From: an uncultured Aeromicrobium sp.
GTDB taxonomy: Bacteria; Actinomycetota; Actinomycetes; Propionibacteriales; Nocardioidaceae
Length of the DNA: 5,628 nt
Direction: 5' to 3'
Assembly: GCF_946221465.1 (NCBI RefSeq)
Contig: NZ_CAMJVP010000218.1
Span: 1 to 5,628 of the forward strand
The first letter of the stretch is position 1. The number at the start of each line of letters is the position of its first letter. Made by a program: the position numbers and the translations under genes. The notes under the pieces are model-generated. The model worked only from the letters and a program-made list of their open reading frames with translations, had not been told where the DNA came from and did no database searches. Of the stretch, positions 1-5,628 are shown in pieces.

Positions 1-324
1 AGACAGACCCACATCGACGCCCTCGAGGCGTTCGAGGCAGACCCCGACACCAAGGCGATCGTCATGATCGGCGAGATCGGCGGCGATGCCGAGGAACGGG
101 CTGCCGAGTTCATCAAGGACAACGTCAGCAAGCCGGTCGTCGGTTATGTCGCGGGCTTCACTGCGCCCGAGGGTAAGACGATGGGCCATGCTGGTGCGAT
201 CGTCTCGGGATCGTCGGGCACGGCCGCAGCCAAGAAGGAAGCTCTCGAGGCAGCGGGCGTCAAGGTCGGCAAGACGCCGAGCGAGACCGCCGCGCTCATG
301 CGGGAGATCCTGCAGAGCCTCTGA
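1..324 (+). CDS. sucD: Succinyl-CoA ligase (ADP-forming) subunit alpha, C-terminal part (5' truncated by window)
   Basis: This is the last 107 codons of the TCA-cycle enzyme that interconverts succinyl-CoA and succinate with formation of ATP or GTP in the cytoplasm, working with the SucB-like beta subunit SucC. The reading frame is open from the first base and ends at TGA 322-324. The GEIGG segment (70-84) holds the conserved Glu that interacts with the phosphohistidine. GHAGAI (184-201) carries the active-site histidine (codon 187-189) that is phosphorylated during catalysis. The downstream GSSGTAAAKKEAL segment and the short helical C-terminus ending in MREILQSL are typical of the family. 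sucC is expected just upstream, outside the window. A strong hairpin begins 14 bases after the stop, so transcription of the sucCD operon probably ends here. The identification is secure; only the N-terminal two thirds is missing. Confidence 0.97.
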   Translation, partial: RQTHIDALEAFEADPDTKAIVMIGEIGGDAEERAAEFIKDNVSKPVVGYVAGFTAPEGKTMGHAGAIVSGSSGTAAAKKEALEAAGVKVGKTPSETAALMREILQSL

Positions 325-338
325 GCTGAGCACGAACC

Positions 339-366
339 GAGAGCCCCGGCCCCCGCCGGGGCTCTC
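339..366 (+). terminator. Intrinsic-type hairpin terminator after sucD
   Basis: A perfect 12-bp stem (GAGAGCCCCGGC at 339-350 pairing with 355-366) closes a CCCC loop, 14 bases after the sucD stop. It is very GC-rich and is followed by GTCATGCACC, so it has no U-tract. Hairpins without a U-run are common at gene ends in high-GC actinobacteria. Being symmetric, it could also act on transcripts of the convergent minus-strand gene. Termination is inferred from structure and position. Confidence 0.8.
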
Positions 367-381
367 GTCATGCACCCGCCT

Positions 382-409
382 GTGAGCGGTGCGTCGTCAA
401 CCTTTCGGC
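382..409 (+). repeat. 28-bp intergenic repeat, copy 1
   Basis: This 28-bp unit (starts GTGAGCGGTGCG, ends CAACCTTTCGGC) recurs at 423-450 with one substitution (G393 versus A434), at a 41-bp period. The 13 bases between the copies are unrelated. It lies between the sucD hairpin and the convergent gene end and has no coding explanation. Its function is unknown; it could belong to a dispersed extragenic repeat family. Confidence 0.85.
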
Positions 410-422
410 GGGATTTCGACGG

Positions 423-450
423 GTGAGCGGTGCATCGTCAACCTTTCGGC
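423..450 (+). repeat. 28-bp intergenic repeat, copy 2
   Basis: Second copy of the 28-bp unit, 27/28 identical to 382-409. Bases 428-443 of this copy are also the left arm of an inverted repeat with 461-476, so this copy can fold into a hairpin with the inverted partial copy. Confidence 0.85.
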
Positions 451-477
451 AGCCCTGACCGGTTGACCATGCACCGC
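427..477. repeat. Inverted repeat / hairpin formed by repeat copy 2 and an inverted partial copy
   Basis: Bases 427-443 (starting GCGGTGCATCGTC) are the reverse complement of 461-477 (starting GGTTGACCATGCA) except for one mismatch. This gives 16 pairs out of 17 around a 17-base loop. The hairpin lies 31 bases beyond the stop codon of the minus-strand sigma-like gene. It could therefore be the terminator or 3'-end stabiliser for that gene, although no U-tract follows on the minus strand. The structure is seen directly; the role is inferred. A further fragment resembling 372-388 (GCACC(C)GCCTGTGAGCG, one base shorter) is at 488-503. Confidence 0.65.
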
Positions 478-507
478 CCGTCGGCACGCACCGCCTGTGA
501 GCGCTGG

Positions 508-2328
508 TCACTGGTCGGCGTAGGCGAGTCGCTGCCCTGCGCGGTCCATGAGCGCGGTGAACTCCTCGGCCGAGAAGACGTTGTCACCCGACGGCGGTGC
601 CAGCACCTGCGTCACATGGGGTCCGCGCCGCACGACGCCCATCCGGTAGTAGACGCGCTGGTCGCGGCCGGTCTCGAAGCTCAGCCGCCAACTCACCCCC
701 GCGTAGCCGTCGCCCGCGATGTCCTGGCGCTCGTCGATCTGAGCCGACAGCTCCGTGTCGCCGCACCCGTCGACCTTGGCGGCGATGTCGGCCACGGTGG
801 CTTCGGCGGCCGCGGGAGATTCGGTCCGGGCCACCGTTTGTGCGACCGCGAACTCCGGCGGCAGCTCCGTCGCGTCGGGGATCGCGATGAGCCGCGTCGC
901 CACCTCGGTGAACGTCTCGGCGCTGAAGTCGGTCTTGTCGCACAGCGACGCAGCCGGGTTGAGACCGCCGTTGGGTGCCTGCGCGGGACCGGCGGCCCAT
1001 ACTCGGTCGATGCGGCCCAGCGGCGGCATGTCCACCACGCTCAGAAACTGCGGGAACTGCTCCGTCCCCGGCGGCAGACTCGGTTCCACGGTGATCTCGT
1101 CGGTGCACTGGCCACCGGAGTCCGCACACACCTTGGCGACCGAGTCGTTCAGACTGCGCGCAAAGGTCGCGACGTCGGTGGGCTCGGTGCCGTTGACCTC
1201 GTGGATGAGTGTGCTCGTCACGGTGCCGGACTGCGCCAGACCGACGCTGATGAAACGGGCCGGCTCACGGTACGACTGCAATCGCAGGATGCTGAAGTCG
1301 CCGAACGGCCGCTTGACCGTGTACGAGTCGATGAGGCGGGTGCGGGGATGGGCACAGTTGGCGTACCAGCTGACCAGGGTGCCGTACGCCTGCTCCGAAG
1401 CCTCCTGACTGCGCGACACCTCGATCGACTGCGCGACGCGTTCGGCGGACGGCTCGGTGCTGTAAGCCCGCACGAACACTTTGAGTGGGTCGGGGTCAGC
1501 GAACCGAGTGGGCGGACACGTCGAGTAGGGGGTGCTGTTGACCGTGTCGGTCTCGGTCGCGTCGACCTTCCATTCGCGTTCGGGGTTGAGCCGTTCGACC
1601 TGCGCGAGTGACAGGAGGTTGTCGGTGTCGATGTTGTGCGAATCGAGGATGATGTCGGGTCGTTCGGCGCCGATCTTCTCGCGATAGGGCACCGCATCGA
1701 AGGTTTCGAACGCGTCGCCGTTGGTGGCCGCGAAGCCGCCGGCGAACAATGCGATGACGGTGCCCGCGACGAGCAGGACCGAGTTGCGTCGTCCGCTGCG
1801 CTTGGCGGCATTCCGTACCTGATCGGGCTCGGGGAGATCGAGTCCTTCGACTGTCTCGCGCAGCTGCGTGAGACGCCGCTCGAGGATGTCGAGCGGCTGG
1901 CCCAGAGCCTTCTCCAGGGCCGTCAGCGCGTTGGTGGCCAGTTCCATGCCGACCGCGTCGTCGACCTGCATCTCGGCGGTGGCGTCATCGAGATCGACGC
2001 CGGCGACGGTCAGCAGCGTGACGATGCGGCGCTCGTCGTAGTCGAGCTTGTGCAGGGCGTCGAGGAGCGCGTGGTCGCTGTCCTCTTCGTGCCGCCGCCG
2101 CAAGGGGTGGGTGCTGCGGTTGAACACTGTGAGCTTCGCGGCCTGATCGCGGACGTAGGCGACCGGGTCGCGGCCGCGCAAGCTACCCCACGAGCGCCAC
2201 GCACGCTGGTAGGCGTCCACTGTTGCATCTCGAGCCACCTGACGGTCTCCGCACAACGCGTAGGTGGTCGCCAGCACTCGACGGCGGGTGGCGCGATAGA
2301 AGTTGTCGAACTCGTCGACGCGCGTCAT
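508..2328 (-). CDS. Membrane-anchored ECF-sigma-like protein with duplicated extracytoplasmic domain
   Basis: This 606-residue protein starts at ATG 2328-2326 behind a strong AGGAGG site and stops at TGA (510-508). Residues 7-70 resemble sigma-70 region 2 (FDNFYRATRRRV, then ARDATVDAYQRAWRSW). Residues 88-143 follow the hydrophobic spacing of region 4, but the expected recognition helix reads DDAVGMELATNAL, without the usual basic and polar DNA-contact residues. A basic stretch (KRSGRRNS, 176-183) precedes a single membrane helix (about 183-202), so the N-terminus should face the cytoplasm. Residues 203-606 should lie outside and contain six cysteines (271, 325, 401, 408, 463, 522). They appear to form two related halves (about 238-402 and 428-604), each beginning LLS/FLS and holding one widely spaced cysteine pair. 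The layout recalls PknH-type extracellular sensor domains and ECF sigmas with membrane-tethered extensions. I infer an envelope-sensing regulator. Alternatively, the sigma part may be degenerate and only bind a protein partner. The gene runs convergently to sucD and divergently from perM. Confidence 0.8.
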   Translation of the reverse strand: MTRVDEFDNFYRATRRRVLATTYALCGDRQVARDATVDAYQRAWRSWGSLRGRDPVAYVRDQAAKLTVFNRSTHPLRRRHEEDSDHALLDALHKLDYDERRIVTLLTVAGVDLDDATAEMQVDDAVGMELATNALTALEKALGQPLDILERRLTQLRETVEGLDLPEPDQVRNAAKRSGRRNSVLLVAGTVIALFAGGFAATNGDAFETFDAVPYREKIGAERPDIILDSHNIDTDNLLSLAQVERLNPEREWKVDATETDTVNSTPYSTCPPTRFADPDPLKVFVRAYSTEPSAERVAQSIEVSRSQEASEQAYGTLVSWYANCAHPRTRLIDSYTVKRPFGDFSILRLQSYREPARFISVGLAQSGTVTSTLIHEVNGTEPTDVATFARSLNDSVAKVCADSGGQCTDEITVEPSLPPGTEQFPQFLSVVDMPPLGRIDRVWAAGPAQAPNGGLNPAASLCDKTDFSAETFTEVATRLIAIPDATELPPEFAVAQTVARTESPAAAEATVADIAAKVDGCGDTELSAQIDERQDIAGDGYAGVSWRLSFETGRDQRVYYRMGVVRRGPHVTQVLAPPSGDNVFSAEEFTALMDRAGQRLAYADQ

Positions 2329-2336
2329 CGCGCTCG

Positions 2337-2342
2337 CCTCCT
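2337..2342 (-). promoter_or_regulatory. Ribosome binding site deciding the start of the sigma-like gene
   Basis: On the minus strand AGGAGG (within GAGGAGG) lies 8 bases before ATG 2328-2326. This near-perfect Shine-Dalgarno fixes the start. It argues against extending the open frame up to 2856, where it would overlap perM head-on. Confidence 0.85.
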
Positions 2343-2375
2343 CGGGGTCTCGGCGTGCCTCGGTGCAACGTCGCA

Positions 2376-2404
2376 ACTTTACAGGTTGGATTGTCGGGTG
2401 CCTG
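2376..2404 (-). promoter_or_regulatory. Candidate promoter of the sigma-like gene, overlapping the perM start
   Basis: On the minus strand TAAAGT (2381-2376) fits the actinobacterial -10 pattern TAnnnT. A weak -35-like CAGGCA (2404-2399) sits 17 bases upstream. Predicted transcription would begin near 2369, leaving a leader of about 40 bases that contains the AGGAGG site. The -35 element overlaps the GTG start codon of perM, so the two divergent genes may interfere with or share regulation. The -10 match is reasonable; the -35 is poor (3 of 6). Confidence 0.35.
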
Positions 2405-3531
2405 CTTCCTCCACGTACCACCGGACCGATCCGTGGCGGCCGGCACTGTCGACCGGCCTGTTCGCCGTGCTGATCCCGGTGGCGGTCTGCGCCGTGGCCG
2501 CTGCGGCCGCAACGCAGCACCTCGGCCTCGACACCCTTCGCGTCGGGGCGCGTGCCTGGTTGCTGGCGGTGGGATCGTCCATCGAGTTCGACGGCTCGAG
2601 GGTGACGGTCCTGCCGCTCGGCGGGACGGCGGTCGCCGCCCTCGCGGCCGCCGTGGTGGCAGCGGTCACCGCCCGGAACGGTGTCGACGACGCCATGGGT
2701 TTCGGGGCCGTCAGCGGTGGCGCCGCCGGTGCGTTGGCGGCCGTCCTCTCCGCCGTGACATCCACCTCGACGGTGAGCACCTCGTTCGTGCGCGCTGCAT
2801 TCGGGGCGTTCATCGTCGTCGGATTCGGGACCGTCGTCTCGCTCGCGGTGCGGCATCCCGGATCACTGCGGGTACCGGCCCGCGTGCGCCCGTTCGGTCC
2901 GGCTCTGGGCGCGGGCCTTCGTGCCGCCGGCATCGTGTTCGTCCTCGTGTTCGTCCTCGTGATGATGGTTGCTGCCAGCAGAGTGCGGGTCGCGGCGGAT
3001 TTGTGGGCCGCGCTGGATCCGGGCTACGGCGGCGGGCTCGTCCTCGCCCTGGTGTGCCTCCTGTCGCTCCCGACGGTCGTGGCGTGGGCGCTCGCGGTCG
3101 TCCTCGGCCCGGGCATCGCCCTCGGCGCCGACACGCGGATCGATGTCACCGGCGTCGACGTCGGGGCCCTCCCGGCCTTCCCCCCGTTGGCCGTACTTCC
3201 CGAGCCGGGGCCGTTCGCCGATTCGGTGGTGGCCGTGATGGCGGTCCCGGTCCTTGTCGCCGCGTGGGCGGGGTGGCGGCTGGTCGACGCTCTGGCGACC
3301 GCGCGGCTGTTCGAACGGCTCGGTCACGCCGCGCTGGCCGGAGCAGTTGCCGGGTTGCTGCTCGCGCTGGTGGCGATCAGCGGACACGGGGCGATCGGCC
3401 CGGGACTCCTCGCCGAGGCCGGGCCCCCGGTGCTGACCACACTCATGGTGGCGATGACGTCCATGTCCGTGGGCGGCGCGCTGGGTGCCGTAGCGTCCCA
3501 CTATCGTGGAGCCCGTGCCGACAGCGAATGA
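2398..3531 (+). CDS. perM: DUF6350 polytopic membrane protein, PerM-type cell division protein
   Basis: The gene encodes a 377-residue integral membrane protein. About eight or nine hydrophobic segments are visible (near residues 17-39, 72-92, 100-121, 131-151, 171-193, 212-240, 275-297, 308-328 and 343-367). The DUF6350 signature is present as GPGIALGADTRI (237-248) followed by VGALPAFPPLAVLP (255-268). The M. tuberculosis homologue Rv0955 (PerM) also lies directly upstream of purN and purH. It is known to be needed for persistence and to support the divisome through FtsB. The same role is inferred here from family and synteny. I chose GTG 2398 because it places a short cytoplasmic N-terminus before the first membrane helix and leaves a 69-bp divergent region. 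No good Shine-Dalgarno precedes it, and TTG 2386 is possible. Frame continuation back to 1636 is the shadow of the opposite gene. The 3' end overlaps purN by 26 bp, which implies co-transcription. Confidence 0.88.
   Translation: MPASSTYHRTDPWRPALSTGLFAVLIPVAVCAVAAAAATQHLGLDTLRVGARAWLLAVGSSIEFDGSRVTVLPLGGTAVAALAAAVVAAVTARNGVDDAMGFGAVSGGAAGALAAVLSAVTSTSTVSTSFVRAAFGAFIVVGFGTVVSLAVRHPGSLRVPARVRPFGPALGAGLRAAGIVFVLVFVLVMMVAASRVRVAADLWAALDPGYGGGLVLALVCLLSLPTVVAWALAVVLGPGIALGADTRIDVTGVDVGALPAFPPLAVLPEPGPFADSVVAVMAVPVLVAAWAGWRLVDALATARLFERLGHAALAGAVAGLLLALVAISGHGAIGPGLLAEAGPPVLTTLMVAMTSMSVGGALGAVASHYRGARADSE
3502..3507 (+). promoter_or_regulatory. Candidate internal -10 element for purN-purH
   Basis: TATCGT fits the actinobacterial -10 pattern TAnnnT and lies at the very end of perM. 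Transcription starting 7-8 bases downstream would begin at 3514-3515, where an in-frame GTG of purN stands. That would yield a leaderless mRNA, a common form in mycobacteria. No convincing -35 is seen. A second TAnnnT (TAGCGT) is at 3491-3496. The element is short, so chance occurrence cannot be excluded. Confidence 0.35.
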
Positions 3532-4165
3532 CCGCGCCGAACCGGCGCGACTCGTCGTACTGGTCTCCGGCAGCGGCACCAACCTGCAGGCTCTCCTCGA
3601 CGCCACGGCAGATCCCTCGTACGGCGCGCGGGTCGTCGCCGTCGGGGCCGACCGGGAGGGGATCGAGGGCCTGCGTCGGGCCGAGCGTGCCGGCATCGCG
3701 ACCTTCGTGGTGCGGCTCGGCGACTTCCCCGACCGTGCGGCGTGGGATGCCGCGCTCGCCGAGCAGGTCGCCCGCCACGAGCCCGATCTCGTCGTCCTCG
3801 CGGGCTTCATGAAGCTGACTGGCCCCGCCTTCCTGCGAAGGTTCGGCGGACGCACCCTCAACACACACCCCGCCTTGTCGCCGTCCTTCCCGGGCATGCA
3901 CGGTCCGCGTGACGCTCTCGAGTACGGGGTCAAGATCACCGGAGCCACGTTGTTCGTCGTCGACGAGGGCGTCGACACCGGCCCGATCGTCGCGCAAGTC
4001 GCCGTTCCGGTGCTCGAGGACGACGACGTTGCGACGCTTCACGAACGCATCAAGGTCAGTGAACGTCAGATGCTCGTCGAGTGGGTCGGGCGGCTCGCCC
4101 GTGAGCCGTTCGTCGTCGACGGGCGCCGCATCATCCGCCAGCAGACAAAGGACTCCACCGCATGA
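3506..4165 (+). CDS. purN: Phosphoribosylglycinamide formyltransferase (GAR transformylase)
   Basis: This 219-residue cytoplasmic enzyme transfers a formyl group from 10-formyltetrahydrofolate to GAR, an early step of de novo IMP synthesis. The length is close to the usual size of about 210 residues. SGSGTN (21-26) is the phosphate-binding loop for GAR. LAGFMKLT (98-105) lines the folate site. LNTHPALSPSFPG (118-130) supplies the catalytic Asn119 and His121. Asp157 in VDTGPI is the third catalytic residue. The strand-and-helix segment ending LHERIKVSERQML is characteristic of the family. The start is uncertain between GTG 3506 and GTG 3515, neither with a well-spaced Shine-Dalgarno. Both lie inside the 3' end of perM, in a different frame. 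The stop overlaps the purH start as ATGA, so the two genes are translationally coupled. No frameshift or missing catalytic residue is seen. Confidence 0.96.
   Translation: MEPVPTANDRAEPARLVVLVSGSGTNLQALLDATADPSYGARVVAVGADREGIEGLRRAERAGIATFVVRLGDFPDRAAWDAALAEQVARHEPDLVVLAGFMKLTGPAFLRRFGGRTLNTHPALSPSFPGMHGPRDALEYGVKITGATLFVVDEGVDTGPIVAQVAVPVLEDDDVATLHERIKVSERQMLVEWVGRLAREPFVVDGRRIIRQQTKDSTA
4147..4152 (+). promoter_or_regulatory. Ribosome binding site of purH inside purN
   Basis: AAAGGA lies 9 bases before ATG 4162, within the last codons of purN. Together with the ATGA stop/start overlap it fixes the purH start and supports coupled translation. Confidence 0.65.
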
Positions 4166-5628
4166 CCTCCTCTGATCGTCAACCGCTCCGTCGGGCTCTC
4201 GTGTCGGTGTACGACAAGACCGGCCTTGAGGAACTCGCCCGCCATCTGCAGGCCGCCGGTGTGCAGATCGTGTCCACCGGATCCACGGCCAAAGCGATCG
4301 AGGCCGCCGGCGTCGCCGTGACGCCGGTGGAGGAGCTCACCGGTTTCCCCGAGTGCCTGGACGGGCGTGTCAAGACGCTGCACCCGCGGGTGCACGCGGG
4401 CATTCTCGCCGACCGGCGACTGGCGCGGCACCGCGAACAGCTCTCGGAGCTCGACATCGAACCCTTCGACCTCGTGGTGGTGAACCTGTACCCGTTCCGC
4501 GAGACGGTGGCGTCGGGCGCAGCGCCGGACGAGGTCGTCGAGCAGATCGACATCGGCGGACCGTCGATGGTGCGGGCCGCGGCCAAGAACCACCCGAGCG
4601 TCGCGGTCGTCGTGTCGCCTTCGGCCTACGGCGAGGTGCGCAGTGCGCTCCGTGAGGGCGGCTTCACCTTCGAACAGCGTCGGCGGCTCGCCGCTCAGGC
4701 TTTCGCTCACACCGCCGCCTACGACGCCGCGGTCGCGTCCTGGTTCGCGTCCTCCTACGACGCACCGGACGACGGCTGGCCGGCCTTCGTCGCTGAGACG
4801 TGGGACAAGCAGGCCGTCCTGCGCTACGGGGAGAACCCGCATCAGGACGCCGCGCTCTATGGTGACGGCTTCGGCGGTCTCGCTGGGGCCGAGCAGTTGC
4901 ACGGCAAGGAGATGAGCTACAACAACTACGTCGACACCGACGCGGCGATCCGCGCGGCGTTCGACCACGCTCGCCCGGCTGTAGCGATCATCAAGCACGC
5001 CAACCCGTGTGGGATCGCGGTCGGGGAGGACATCGCCCAGGCGCACGCCCGGGCCCACGCCTGCGACCCGGTCTCGGCGTTTGGCGGCGTCATCGCCGCC
5101 AACCGTCCCGTCTCAGCGGCGATGGCCGCGCAGGTGGCCGAGGTGTTCACTGAGGTGATCGTCGCACCGGACTACGAGCCGGGAGCCGTGGAGGTGCTCC
5201 AGGGCAAGAAGAACATCCGCATCCTGCGCGCTCGAGACCTCGGGCAGTATCCGCCGGCGGAGTTCCGTCAGATCAGCGGTGGGCTGCTGGTTCAGCTGCG
5301 TGACCGAGTCGATGCGCCAGGTGACGACCCGCGGAACTGGACCCTCGTCGCGGGTGAGCCGGCCGACGAGGCGACGCTCGCCGACCTCGCCTTCGCGTGG
5401 ATCGCGGTCCGGGCCGTCAAGTCCAACGCGATCCTGCTGGCCAAGGACGGTGCGTCAGTCGGGGTGGGCATGGGACAGGTCAACCGGGTCGATTCTTGCC
5501 GGCTGGCCGTCGAGCGCGCGGGGCGCGAGCGCGCGCGCGGCGCCGTTGCGGCCTCGGACGCGTTCTTCCCCTTCGCGGACGGCCCGCAGATCCTCTTGGA
5601 CGCCGGCGTACGCGCCATCGTCCCTGTC
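4162..5628 (+). CDS. purH: Bifunctional AICAR formyltransferase / IMP cyclohydrolase (3' truncated by window)
   Basis: The enzyme catalyses the last two steps of de novo IMP synthesis: formylation of AICAR with 10-formyltetrahydrofolate, then ring closure to IMP. The frame stays open to the window end with 489 codons, and the family is about 520-530 residues long, so only a few dozen C-terminal residues are missing. The N-terminal cyclohydrolase domain shows SVYDKTG (15-21), STGST (38-42), GRVKTLHPRVHAGIL (68-82, with Lys71) and IDIGGPSMVRAAAKN (129-143). The transformylase domain shows YGENPHQ (222-228), KHANPCG with the catalytic Lys278-His279 pair, SAFGG (305-309), RAVKSNAI (417-424) and GMGQVNRVDS (436-445). 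All diagnostic motifs are intact. ATG 4162 overlaps the purN stop. No purine-responsive riboswitch or separate promoter is apparent immediately upstream, so expression should depend on the perM-purN transcript or the junction promoter. Confidence 0.97.
   Translation, partial: MTSSDRQPLRRALVSVYDKTGLEELARHLQAAGVQIVSTGSTAKAIEAAGVAVTPVEELTGFPECLDGRVKTLHPRVHAGILADRRLARHREQLSELDIEPFDLVVVNLYPFRETVASGAAPDEVVEQIDIGGPSMVRAAAKNHPSVAVVVSPSAYGEVRSALREGGFTFEQRRRLAAQAFAHTAAYDAAVASWFASSYDAPDDGWPAFVAETWDKQAVLRYGENPHQDAALYGDGFGGLAGAEQLHGKEMSYNNYVDTDAAIRAAFDHARPAVAIIKHANPCGIAVGEDIAQAHARAHACDPVSAFGGVIAANRPVSAAMAAQVAEVFTEVIVAPDYEPGAVEVLQGKKNIRILRARDLGQYPPAEFRQISGGLLVQLRDRVDAPGDDPRNWTLVAGEPADEATLADLAFAWIAVRAVKSNAILLAKDGASVGVGMGQVNRVDSCRLAVERAGRERARGAVAASDAFFPFADGPQILLDAGVRAIVPV

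Noticed and set aside
382..450. CRISPR-like array from the two 28-bp repeats
   Set aside because: There are only two direct copies, the spacer is only 13 bases, an inverted copy follows, and no cas genes are present.
430..1611. Long plus-strand open frame of 393 codons opposite the sigma-like gene
   Set aside because: It is antisense to a gene with a strong ribosome binding site and recognisable domains. Its translation is Arg/Gly/Val-rich with no family features, typical of a high-GC shadow frame.
1636..2397. N-terminal extension of perM back to 1636
   Set aside because: This part is antisense to the sigma-like coding region and lacks the hydrophobic pattern of the rest; the membrane protein begins naturally near 2398.
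2382..2410. ECF-type autoregulatory promoter (GGAAC ... GTC) before the sigma-like gene
   Set aside because: Only a GGAAG fragment is seen on the minus strand, with no properly spaced partner, so the match is not better than chance.
2329..2856. N-terminal extension of the sigma-like protein to an upstream start at 2856
   Set aside because: The extra residues are low-complexity (Arg, Gly, His, Asp-rich), overlap perM head-on, and lie upstream of a near-perfect AGGAGG and ATG at 2328.
2863..3978. Minus-strand open frame of 371 codons opposite perM and purN
   Set aside because: The composition is Arg/His/Asp/Gly-rich and it lies across two well-supported genes on the other strand, so it is a shadow frame.
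4066..5058. Minus-strand open frame of 330 codons opposite purH
   Set aside because: purH is certain on the plus strand with all its motifs; the antisense frame shows no domain and reflects GC-biased third positions.
5529..5539. Alternating GC run (GCGCGCGCGCG) as a possible Z-DNA or regulatory element
   Set aside because: It lies inside purH and encodes Arg/Ala residues in the expected place before AVAASDAFFPF; codon bias in a high-GC genome explains it.

Overview
The window is high-GC DNA with actinobacterial gene structure: GTG starts, overlapping genes and a hairpin terminator without a U-tract. The succession sucD / perM (DUF6350) / purN / purH matches the order known from Mycobacterium tuberculosis (Rv0952, Rv0955, Rv0956, Rv0957), so the source is very probably a member of the Mycobacteriales. 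A Gordonia-like or related genus is a guess from general resemblance only.

Layout. Positions 1-324 hold the 3' end of sucD (succinyl-CoA ligase alpha subunit), followed by a perfect 12-bp hairpin at 339-366. The gap at 325-507 also carries a small family of repeats: two direct copies of a 28-bp unit and one inverted partial copy that can fold with the second copy. On the minus strand, 2328 down to 508, lies the least ordinary gene. It encodes a 606-residue protein with an N-terminal ECF-sigma-like part, one transmembrane helix and about 400 extracytoplasmic residues that look like two related domains. A 69-bp divergent intergenic region (2329-2397) separates it from the rightward genes perM (2398-3531), purN (3506-4165) and purH (4162 to beyond the window end).

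How the genes relate. purN and purH supply one early and the last two steps of de novo IMP synthesis and are translationally coupled (ATGA overlap). perM overlaps purN by 26 bp, so a cell-envelope/division membrane protein is co-expressed with purine synthesis, as in mycobacteria. A TATCGT -10-like element at the perM/purN junction could let purN-purH also be transcribed alone, possibly as a leaderless mRNA.

The best candidate for something poorly described is the membrane-anchored sigma-like protein. Its sigma region 2 is recognisable. Its region 4 keeps the hydrophobic pattern but has acidic or neutral residues where the DNA-contacting helix normally has basic and polar ones. Its outer part looks like a duplicated cysteine-containing sensor fold. 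It occupies the place where M. tuberculosis has Rv0953c and Rv0954.
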